A DNA stretch of 64,000 bases from NCBI GenBank assembly GCA_018969295.1, contig JAGWYN010000004.1, positions 1 to 64,000 of the forward strand, read 5' to 3'. Position 1 is the stretch's first letter; each line of letters starts with the position of its first letter. The notes under the pieces were generated by a model. The model was not told the origin of the DNA and made no database searches. It saw only the letters and a program-made list of their open reading frames with translations. Source of the stretch: Chloroflexota bacterium (GTDB lineage: Bacteria > Chloroflexota > Anaerolineae > Caldilineales > Caldilineaceae). A program made the position numbers and the translations under genes. Shown piece by piece: positions 32,952-40,719 of this stretch.

Positions 32952-35663
32952 TTATTTTGCAACCGACGCTGCCAGCGTGAAATTCTGAGAGAGATGGGGG
33001 TTGTTGGCCGGAAGCACATTGAGCTGGGCGACATTGGTTGCACCGGCAACAGCGTTGAGCGGGACACTGATCTTGACATGCACGGTTGCCGTCTGTCCTG
33101 CAGCCAGGGTCACACTCGACGGGGATGGCTCAGCCGCTTCGCCCGCAGCTGCCTCGCCCGCAGCTGCCTCGCCCGCAGCTGCCTCACCCGCAGCTGCCTC
33201 ACCCGCAGCTGCCTCACCCGCAGCTGCCTCACCCGCAGCTGCCTCACCCGCAGCTGCCTCACCCGCAGCCGCTTCACCCGCAGCCGCTTCACCCGCAGCC
33301 GCCTCACCCGCAGCCGCCTCACCCGCAGCTGCCTCGCTCACGGTGATTTCCGGCACAATGATAATCTGCGGGGTAGACGATGACGTGTCGATCCGCACAT
33401 TGAATTGTGCACGTACCTGCAATGTATCACCCGCAACAGGCACGGCGACAGTCGCTGTGGGTACCTCTGTGGATGCCTCTGTGGATGCCTCTGGGGCTGC
33501 TGCAGCTTCTTCTGCCGGGGCCGCAGCGCCTTCTGCTGCTGTGGCTTCTTCTTCTGCAGGGGGCGCTGTCACCAGTTCATTGGCCTCGACCGTGACTGAA
33601 CATTCCCAACCGGAGCGGCAGACAAAGTGGAGGGTGTCCGGGCCTGCGCTGGTGTTGGTCACCACGATGCTTTGCACAAAAGAAGTTCCTGGTTGGGCGT
33701 GGCGGATGGCTGTGGCGCCCGCTGGTGCGAAATCGACCTGATACTCGTACTCATTGTAGAGCTCGACCAACTCACGCACTTTGTCTGGATTTTGAGCAGC
33801 CAGATCGGTTGTTTCACCGATGTCCGTCGTCACATGGAACAGTTTCCACGGCTCGTTGGCGGCGACACCGTAGTTGATGCCTTCCAACGTTTCGAAGTTG
33901 GCAACTTTGCGAATCTTCCAGACGCCGCTTTCATCTTCGAGGAACAACGCCTTGTTGGTGCGGCCCCACAGTTCAAAGACTTGGGGCCGATTCGGATGGG
34001 CCACAGACGTTTCGCCTGTCAGCAGGCTGCGCAGGCTTGCGCCGTTGATCGGGCAGATACCCGTGCGGTCGTTGTAGACACCGGTACAGGCATCCCAGTC
34101 GGGAGCGACACCGACGCCAGCCGGGTGGGCGACGCCAGCAAAATCCAGAATTGTTGCCGGGATATCGACACTGCTGACCACGGAGTCACTCTGGATGCCG
34201 GCCTGCACGCCCCCATTGACGTAGGAGACAATCATCGGGGTACGAATGCCGCCTTCGGTCATGGTCGATTTTGCACCGTAGAGCGGGGAATTCGCTACTT
34301 GGGCCCAGCCCAACCCATTAGAAACAAAGGAACCTGCCTGGCCGATATTTTCATAGCTGTTGTCCACCCCTCGGCGCACCAGGAGTTCGCTTTCCAAGAT
34401 ATCGACGGCCTCGTGTTCCCCACCGTTGTCCGACAAGAAAATAAAGACCGTATCCGAGTATTCGCCGCTGGCCTTCAGGGTTTCGACGATTCGGCCAGCC
34501 TGCAGGTCGAAGTATTCGACCATCCCGGTGTAGACAGCCATTTTCTTGGCGAGCGTGCGCTTGAGATCGGCGACCGTTTCAACCTGCCAGATGGCGTCGT
34601 AGGGGGGCGTTGTCACCTCTTCCAGAAGTGGTGCCCACGCCGGGTCGCTTTCGTCGTTCCAGTCGGGCACTCCTTCGTAGCGCTCACTCAACGCCATCGA
34701 CGCTGGGACGATTCCCAGTTCCTTCAGCCGGGCGAGGCGATCGGCGCGGATGCCGTCCCATCCTTTTTCCAGGTAGAGATCGATGAGCTCCTGTCGAATG
34801 TTCTCCTCTGGAAGCTGGCTCGGCTCGTGGGGGAGCGTGACGGCAAAGTAGAGAAAGAAAGGTTTCTCTCCTCCCTCTGCGGCCAACCCTTCCTCGATCA
34901 ACTCAATCGCGCGATCAGTGTGGGTTCGAGCGCCAAAGTAATTGAGGGGCATCCGATAGCCGCTGATGATTTCGTCGTCGTCGACGAAGTGTGTGCACCA
35001 GCCCGAACCGCGTTCGCAAGCTCCCCAGTGGTCTCCCCCTCCTTCGAGCATCCCGAACGAATGCGCGAAGCCCTGGTCGATCGGCCAGGTCCCACGCGGG
35101 TAGATGCGCTGGCCATCGATCTCGCTTTCTGCGCCCAGGTGCCACTTGCCGACATGGTAGGTGTCGTATCCGGCATCTCGCAGCAGGGTGGCCACGGTCA
35201 CCACATGGTGGTTGAGGTAGCCGGTGTAGCCGGGCAGCCCGTACTGCGCTGCGCGTGGATTTTTGGGAACGGCTCCCTGCATGACGCCCAAGCCATTGAT
35301 GTGGTTCTTGACGCCGGTGAGAATCTCAGAGCGGCTGGGAGAACAGGTAGGCTGGGTATGGTGGTTGGTCAGCTTCACCCCCTCTGCAGCAAACGCATCG
35401 ATGACCGGCGTCGAGGCTTCACCGCCAAAAGGGCCAAAATCGGAATAGCCGGAGTCATCTGCCACCAACAGCACAATGTTGGGGCGCTCGGGTGCTGCGG
35501 ACGGGCTTTCCTCCTGGGCATAGGCTGCGCGGGGTGCCACCAGCCAGAGGAACAGCAAAGCGGCGGGGAGGAGCACCCTCCGCCACAGGCTTCCAGTGGG
35601 GACAGGCCAGCGCGACATCTGCCTGGCAGCCCCTCCTCTACAATTTGGATTTTCAGATGTCAT
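32952..35663 (-). CDS. secreted sulfatase with C-terminal beta domains and Ala/Gly/Glu repeat
   Basis: A 903-residue alkaline-phosphatase-superfamily sulfatase from ATG 35663 (AGGAG 7 bp upstream). A signal peptide ends near APRAAYAQ. The metal site starts in NIVLLVADDSGYSDFG, and the formylglycine motif is CSPSR, the Cys-type substrate of a maturase. Additional active-site stretches are GKWHLGAE and FLSDNGGEH. After the catalytic domain (about residues 65-640), two short beta-rich domains flank a linker of about 13 AAAGE units. It should hydrolyse sulfate esters outside the cell. No maturase gene is in view. It lies beside a sulfotransferase but on the far side of the SARP-controlled operons. 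Confidence 0.9.
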   Translation of the reverse strand: MTSENPNCRGGAARQMSRWPVPTGSLWRRVLLPAALLFLWLVAPRAAYAQEESPSAAPERPNIVLLVADDSGYSDFGPFGGEASTPVIDAFAAEGVKLTNHHTQPTCSPSRSEILTGVKNHINGLGVMQGAVPKNPRAAQYGLPGYTGYLNHHVVTVATLLRDAGYDTYHVGKWHLGAESEIDGQRIYPRGTWPIDQGFAHSFGMLEGGGDHWGACERGSGWCTHFVDDDEIISGYRMPLNYFGARTHTDRAIELIEEGLAAEGGEKPFFLYFAVTLPHEPSQLPEENIRQELIDLYLEKGWDGIRADRLARLKELGIVPASMALSERYEGVPDWNDESDPAWAPLLEEVTTPPYDAIWQVETVADLKRTLAKKMAVYTGMVEYFDLQAGRIVETLKASGEYSDTVFIFLSDNGGEHEAVDILESELLVRRGVDNSYENIGQAGSFVSNGLGWAQVANSPLYGAKSTMTEGGIRTPMIVSYVNGGVQAGIQSDSVVSSVDIPATILDFAGVAHPAGVGVAPDWDACTGVYNDRTGICPINGASLRSLLTGETSVAHPNRPQVFELWGRTNKALFLEDESGVWKIRKVANFETLEGINYGVAANEPWKLFHVTTDIGETTDLAAQNPDKVRELVELYNEYEYQVDFAPAGATAIRHAQPGTSFVQSIVVTNTSAGPDTLHFVCRSGWECSVTVEANELVTAPPAEEEATAAEGAAAPAEEAAAAPEASTEASTEVPTATVAVPVAGDTLQVRAQFNVRIDTSSSTPQIIIVPEITVSEAAAGEAAAGEAAAGEAAAGEAAAGEAAAGEAAAGEAAAGEAAAGEAAAGEAAAGEAAAGEAAAGEAAEPSPSSVTLAAGQTATVHVKISVPLNAVAGATNVAQLNVLPANNPHLSQNFTLAASVAK
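33134..33340. repeat. 15-bp tandem repeat encoding AAAGE units in the sulfatase
   Basis: About 13 head-to-tail copies of a 15-bp unit, plus-strand form close to GCCTCACCCGCAGCT, with T/C and C/G variants between copies. Because the unit is five codons long, the frame is kept, and it encodes Ala-Ala-Ala-Gly-Glu repeats that form a flexible or helical linker between two beta domains. Copies are near identical, suggesting recent expansion. Confidence 0.9.
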
Positions 35664-35774
35664 GTGTGTTCTCCTGGTCAAACAGACAGAATGGATAAAA
35701 AATAGAGAAAAGGTCAGGGTTGTGTTGGAGCAGACCCTGGCCTGACTCGCACAGTGTGGGACAGAAAGTCGGGT

Positions 35775-38117
35775 TCATGGCAGTTGGCTTTCGGTGCGCA
35801 GCAGGGTGAACAATTCCTGGTATTGAGGCACCTCCGGACGCAGCTGCACCAGCTGTTCTGCGTAAGGCAGCCCTACCTGCCACTGGCGCTGGTCTCGATA
35901 GAAGGTTGCCAGCGCGAACAGGATATCGAGGTTGTCGGGTTCCAGTTCATAGGCATGCAACAGCGCCCTCTCGGCCTCTGCGCTGCGGCCCAGCTGGTGG
36001 AGCAGCAGCCCGTAGTTGTAGTGGACACGGGGCTGTGTGGGCAGCAGCTCTGCTGCCTTGGCGAGGCTGACAGCAGCTTCCTCCGGGCGCTGCTGCTGCA
36101 CCAGGAACAGGCCAAGTGAATAGTGCAGATCCCCTTGTTTGGGCAGATGCTGCAGTGCCCCCCGCAGCGTCTGCTCGGCTTCCGAAATACGTCCCTGCCG
36201 GTAATAGAAGGTGGCCAGCGCAATGGAGGCGGGGGGGAAATTCTGGTCGCGCGCAAGAGCAGTCTGGTAGGCATCCTCCGCCTGGGCGGTGTCGCCAAGC
36301 TGAACGTAAAGGTTGCCGAGGTTCAGATGTCCTTCCGGGTGATCGGCCAACACGGTTTGGGCAGCCTTATATTCTTCCAGCGCAGCCTCCAGGGCGCTCT
36401 GTTGTGCTGGGGTCAGAAGGGAGGGCTGGGTCGCAGCGAGGGCACGAACCGCCTCGATTCGCACCCCGCGCACCGGGTCTGCCAGCAAGGGTGCCAGCAG
36501 GGGCAGTTTGTTTTCTTCGGGCAGTTCAGCCAGCGCGCGCGTCACCCCGATCCGAACCAAAGGGGAGGCATCGGCCACATAGGGGGCAAGCTGTGTCAAC
36601 GCCTCGGCTCCATACGCAGGGGCCAGTTCAGCGGCAGTGGCGCGCAGGATAGCGGGCTGAGCGGGGTCCCCGATCAACGTCAGCAAGGGCACAGCTGCAG
36701 CCGCTTCCCCGCGCTGTGCCAACGTCATCAGCCCGGCTGGGCTGGGACGCTGACGCCATTGTGTGCCGTACCAACCATCCATGGCCTGGGCCGACCATTC
36801 GGCGACCTCTGCTGCGCTCTGGCCGACATCGCTGTGGCACTGGGCACAAGCATTGGGGGTTCCCCACTGCAAGGTCAGGTCAGGTCGCGGGATGGGGAAA
36901 CGATGGTCGTGGCGTGGGTCGACCACCATATAGGTTGTGGAGGGCATGTGGCATTCTACACACTGTGCACCGGCAGAGCCAGCTTTGTGGAAATGATGTG
37001 CGGGTGAGTCGTACACTTTTGCGGTCAAGGTAGGATAGGTTTCGACCGGGGCATTCAGTTGATGGCAGCTGGCGCAGAGCTGGTTGCCGGGCAGCTGAAG
37101 CTGAAGGGTATGGGGGTTGTGGCAGGATGTGCAGCTCAAGCCTGCGCTGTACATCTTGGACTGCAGGTAGGAGCCGTAGTTGAACACTTCATCCAGCATC
37201 TGACCGTCGGCATGGTAGAAACCGGCATGGAGCAACTCCGGCATGTAGTCATCGAGAAACGGTGCGTCGTAGGCATCCTCCGGGCTGATCGGGGAGCGTC
37301 GGGCATGGCAGCGGGCGCAATTTTCGACCTGCTCCTGTGGCTTGAGCGACGTAAGATCGATGCGAAGTCCTTTGTTGTTCTCGGGTTCTTCGGCCCGGTC
37401 TGGATTTTGTGCCCAGGTCTTGTGCTGTTCGGTCGCCAGATGGCAGGCCTGGCAGCTGACATGGGGGGCGTCCCACGTCGATCGGTAGTGGTTGCTAGCT
37501 GGGTCGTAGCCGAGTTCCAGGCCGGTGACATGGCAGTCGATGCAGGAGGAATTGGCCGTAAACTGGCGCGACGTCCAGTGCAGCCGATCGCCCGGTGCAA
37601 AGGTTTCACCGGGGTAGAGCGAAAACCAGCGCAATTTCTGCGTATCCCAGGCCACTGTAAAGGCCTGCAGACGTCCCTGCGGCATCTCCAACAAATACTG
37701 TTGCAGCGGGGTGATTCCAAAGGTATAGCGCACCGTGAAATCGGCGTATTTTCCGTCTTCGCCGATCGTATTGACGACAAACTGTCCCTCTTGTTGAAAA
37801 AAACGGCTGGTGGCTGCGCCGTCGCTGAAGGTGGAATTTTGAAAATTGCCCAGCACCGTCTCGGCGTTGGCAGGTTGCATCGCCTGTTCGTGGTGAGAGC
37901 CCAACCAGTCCGAAAACTGCTGGGCATGACATTCCTGACAGCTTTGTGCGTCCAGCAAGGCCGTGCTGGAGACTGGCTGGGCTGGGGACTGGGAAGGGGA
38001 CTGGGAAGGGGACTGGGAAGGGCGCAGGAGCCAGAGAGCCAGAGCCGCCAGGCTGAGCAGCGCGGCCAGGCCGAGCGCCCAAATTTTTTTGTTGGATGTG
38101 TGGCGCTGTCTGTGCAT
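35775..38117 (-). CDS. octaheme c-type cytochrome with HEAT-like and TPR domains
   Basis: A 780-residue membrane-anchored protein. A single N-terminal helix (about 12-30) is followed by a Pro/Ser/Gln linker repeating SPSQ. The cytochrome part (about 55-440) holds eight CXXCH sites: CQECH, CIDCH, CQACH, CARCH, CTSCH, CASCH, CVECH and CAQCH. HEAT-like repeats follow at about 460-570, and TPRs at about 590-770. The domain order matches multiheme cytochromes with TPRs found widely in environmental bacteria, whose substrates are usually undefined. It starts 4 bp after the stop of the second P-type ATPase, so it is apparently the last gene of that operon, which is an odd partner for an export module. 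Confidence 0.9.
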   Translation of the reverse strand: MHRQRHTSNKKIWALGLAALLSLAALALWLLRPSQSPSQSPSQSPAQPVSSTALLDAQSCQECHAQQFSDWLGSHHEQAMQPANAETVLGNFQNSTFSDGAATSRFFQQEGQFVVNTIGEDGKYADFTVRYTFGITPLQQYLLEMPQGRLQAFTVAWDTQKLRWFSLYPGETFAPGDRLHWTSRQFTANSSCIDCHVTGLELGYDPASNHYRSTWDAPHVSCQACHLATEQHKTWAQNPDRAEEPENNKGLRIDLTSLKPQEQVENCARCHARRSPISPEDAYDAPFLDDYMPELLHAGFYHADGQMLDEVFNYGSYLQSKMYSAGLSCTSCHNPHTLQLQLPGNQLCASCHQLNAPVETYPTLTAKVYDSPAHHFHKAGSAGAQCVECHMPSTTYMVVDPRHDHRFPIPRPDLTLQWGTPNACAQCHSDVGQSAAEVAEWSAQAMDGWYGTQWRQRPSPAGLMTLAQRGEAAAAVPLLTLIGDPAQPAILRATAAELAPAYGAEALTQLAPYVADASPLVRIGVTRALAELPEENKLPLLAPLLADPVRGVRIEAVRALAATQPSLLTPAQQSALEAALEEYKAAQTVLADHPEGHLNLGNLYVQLGDTAQAEDAYQTALARDQNFPPASIALATFYYRQGRISEAEQTLRGALQHLPKQGDLHYSLGLFLVQQQRPEEAAVSLAKAAELLPTQPRVHYNYGLLLHQLGRSAEAERALLHAYELEPDNLDILFALATFYRDQRQWQVGLPYAEQLVQLRPEVPQYQELFTLLRTESQLP

Positions 38118-38121
38118 TCTC

Positions 38122-40611
38122 TTACCCCTCCTGGGCTTTGCTGGAGCCGCGCTGGGGCTGGGCTGGGCTGGCCGAGACGGTATCGGCTACGGAAGGCGCG
38201 TGGGGATGTTCATGTCGATAGAGGGCTGGGGTCTGGGGAACGGTGGGGATCTGGATGCTTTCCAGCGCCACCTCTCCGACAATTTCGTTGCGGCTGTCTG
38301 GGCCATCGGAGCCTGGCAGCTTTTGCAGGCGATGTTTCCACAGCGGCCAGAAACCCATTCCAAGCCCACTGGCCACACCGAGCTGCCAGATCAGCAAGGA
38401 CGCATAGATTCCGGTCTGGAACAAAAATGTGCTGACGACCACGCTGCCGACGGGCACCAGGGTTGCGCGGAAGAGCGAGAGCAGCGAGCGGTCGAACTCG
38501 TCGGCGAGCTGGAGCAGGAAGGAGAGCAAAGTGAGGTTTTGGTTCATCAGCACGATTTGGGCGGTATCGGTGGCAAGGGTGGAGGCGCCGCGCAGCGAGA
38601 CCGAGACATCGGCCTTGCCCATCGCAATGGCGTCGTTGATACCGTCGCCGACAAAACAGATCTTGGCGCCTTGGGCTTTCAGTTCCTCCACCAGGCTGGC
38701 TTTCTGCTGGGGCAGGACCCCGGCATAGAAATGCTCGATGCCGAGCGAGTGTGCCAGCTGACGCGTCGGTGCGTCGTGGTCGCCTGAGATGATGTACAGC
38801 GCCATTCCCCGCGCGCGCAGTTCGGCGACCGCCTGGCGTGCTTCGGGCCGAACGGTAGGCTGCAGTTCAAGGGCGCCCGCTGTCCGGCCGTTGAGGGCGA
38901 CCAGCACCAGCGAATGTCCCTGGGCGTGGCATCTTTCCTGGACAGCGGCCAGCTCGGCAGGGATGGGGATCGCTTCCATCTCCAGGAAGCGCCAGCTGCC
39001 CACCAAAATCTGCAGGTCTGCTTCAGGCGGCAACAGGGTGGCGAGCGGGTTTTGTGGGTTCAGCCATGCTGCACCCTCTGCAGCCGTCAAGCGCACCTTG
39101 ATTCCGTACCCGAGCTCAAGATGGGCCTCTTCGATCGCAGGGATCTCCAGGTTGCGCTCCCGGGCAGCGGCAAGAATGGCCCTGGCCACAGGATGGGACT
39201 GGCGGGCTTCTGCGGCTGCGGCGAAGCGGAGCAGCAGATTTTCAGCCTCTGCCCACGCTTCGCTGCCCGGCTGACACGCTGGCAGAGAGAGATGAAGCGT
39301 GTGGACTTGCGGTTGTTCCAGGGTCAGCGTTCCAGTTTTGTCGAAGACAAAGGTATTGACCTTTTTCAACAGTTCAAAGGAACGAGCGTCCTTCACCAGC
39401 AGGCCATGGCGGGCGGCGACGTTGAGATAGTTGAGCGTGGCCAGCGGGCCGCCGATCCGGGCCAGGCTGCCTACGCCGACCGACATGATGGCGGCGGCGC
39501 TCATTGGGCCCAGCGTGAGCAGGGCAGTTCCGCCCAGGGCCAGCATCGGGGCTGTCATGCTGTCGGCAAACTTGTCCAGCCGGGAGGTGAAGTTGATTCG
39601 GTTGCGGGAAACCCGCTGCAAAATGGTGGCGATCTGAGCGGCGCTGGTCTCCTGGCCGGTCTTGTGCACGTACACCTGAATTTTGCCGGAGAGCACGACT
39701 GTAGAAGCCAGCACTTCATCTCCAGCGGTTTTTTCGGCTGGCTGCGCCTCTCCGGTCAGGCGGTGTTGGTCGACGACAGCAGCACCTTCCACAATCACAC
39801 CGTCGACAGCAATCATTTCACCGGCACCCACCACCAGCAAATCTCCCCGCTCGATCTCCGCCAGCGGGGTTTCCACCGCGACATCCCCCCTGAGCCGCCA
39901 GACTGTGCGTGGCTGTTGGCCGAGGGCATCGACAATGCTGCGCCGAAAGTGATCTTCGGTCCGGTTGACCAGTTTGTTCGTCGCGGTGATGGCAAACATC
40001 ATCACGCTGCCGGGGACATATTGTCCCCCGAACAGAATGGTGGCCGCCGCGCCCGCCAGAACCACCGGGTAGGTGAGCCGCTTTTCTTCCACCAACGTCT
40101 GCCAGCCGCGACGGTAGATCGGCAAGCCCAACCAGACCATCATGCCGGCATTGAGCAACGCCAGCGGCGGAAAAAAGTGGGTGGCCACCCAGGCGATCCC
40201 CATGTTTCCGACTGAGAGGAGCAGACGGCGGTTGATGTCTTTTTCCGCGGCGCTCATTTGAATGTTCAGGTCGCTGAGCTGTTGGCTGCGTTCTCCTCCC
40301 AGCAGGGGATCGATGCGCGTGTGCACAAAAAGCTGCCACCGATCATCCAGCTCGGTCAGATAATCCCCCATGTGGTTGAGCAGGGGCAGCGCCTGCTCCT
40401 GGCCAGACAGATAACTCTCCCTGGCTTTGGCCATCAGGGGCTGGACATTGGCCTGTTGAAAACGGCTCAGCAGCTCCTGGCCCACAGACAGCTCTGTGGC
40501 CGCGCCGTTCGACGCGGCCACTGGTGCCGACAGCAGCTGCAGAGCACGGGCGATTTTGTAAAGCCGTTCGAACAACGGCTCTTTTGAAGTCTCAAATGTA
40601 CTGCCTGTCAT
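38122..40611 (-). CDS. second P-type ATPase of P1B-like fold lacking the CPx motif
   Basis: An 829-residue P-type ATPase with actuator motif TGEAQPAEK, phosphorylation motif DKTGTLTLE, P1B signature SHPVARAI and hinge GDGIND. In the helix before DKTGT the metal-binding CPC is replaced by SVGVGS, with no Cys or His. About 130 soluble residues precede the first helix, and there is no CxxC domain. An extra C-terminal tail of about 70 residues is Pro/His/Ser-rich. It is a paralogue of the ATPase at 11094-13388: the stretch GPxAxLNYLNxAA...GxLxKDxRSxELL is shared and distinctive. It is encoded just after the C39-ABC transporter and ends 4 bp before the octaheme cytochrome. Substrate unknown; metal transport by the standard mechanism is unlikely. 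Confidence 0.88.
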   Translation of the reverse strand: MTGSTFETSKEPLFERLYKIARALQLLSAPVAASNGAATELSVGQELLSRFQQANVQPLMAKARESYLSGQEQALPLLNHMGDYLTELDDRWQLFVHTRIDPLLGGERSQQLSDLNIQMSAAEKDINRRLLLSVGNMGIAWVATHFFPPLALLNAGMMVWLGLPIYRRGWQTLVEEKRLTYPVVLAGAAATILFGGQYVPGSVMMFAITATNKLVNRTEDHFRRSIVDALGQQPRTVWRLRGDVAVETPLAEIERGDLLVVGAGEMIAVDGVIVEGAAVVDQHRLTGEAQPAEKTAGDEVLASTVVLSGKIQVYVHKTGQETSAAQIATILQRVSRNRINFTSRLDKFADSMTAPMLALGGTALLTLGPMSAAAIMSVGVGSLARIGGPLATLNYLNVAARHGLLVKDARSFELLKKVNTFVFDKTGTLTLEQPQVHTLHLSLPACQPGSEAWAEAENLLLRFAAAAEARQSHPVARAILAAARERNLEIPAIEEAHLELGYGIKVRLTAAEGAAWLNPQNPLATLLPPEADLQILVGSWRFLEMEAIPIPAELAAVQERCHAQGHSLVLVALNGRTAGALELQPTVRPEARQAVAELRARGMALYIISGDHDAPTRQLAHSLGIEHFYAGVLPQQKASLVEELKAQGAKICFVGDGINDAIAMGKADVSVSLRGASTLATDTAQIVLMNQNLTLLSFLLQLADEFDRSLLSLFRATLVPVGSVVVSTFLFQTGIYASLLIWQLGVASGLGMGFWPLWKHRLQKLPGSDGPDSRNEIVGEVALESIQIPTVPQTPALYRHEHPHAPSVADTVSASPAQPQRGSSKAQEG

Positions 40612-40660
40612 CGCATCCTGGGTCGATTTGTTGTTGGCTTGCTTGATAAGGTAGAGACAG

Positions 40661-40696
40661 CTTCTGGGGCCACTTCTGGGGCCACTTCTGGGGCCA
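40661..40696. repeat. 12-bp tandem repeat ahead of the second P-type ATPase
   Basis: Three exact copies of CTTCTGGGGCCA lie in the gap between the ABC transporter stop (40720) and the ATPase start (40611). A partial fourth copy follows. Its role is unknown. Confidence 0.8.
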
Positions 40697-40719
40697 CTTG
40701 TCGGAAAGGTGCCCGCTGT

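Noticed and set aside
33134..33340. possible CRISPR array
   Set aside because: The repeats are 15 bp, contiguous and without spacers, and are coding.
33001..33741. plus-strand frame with SPAAA repeats resembling a repeat protein
   Set aside because: It is the antisense reading of the AAAGE repeat in the sulfatase, which has full catalytic motifs on the minus strand.
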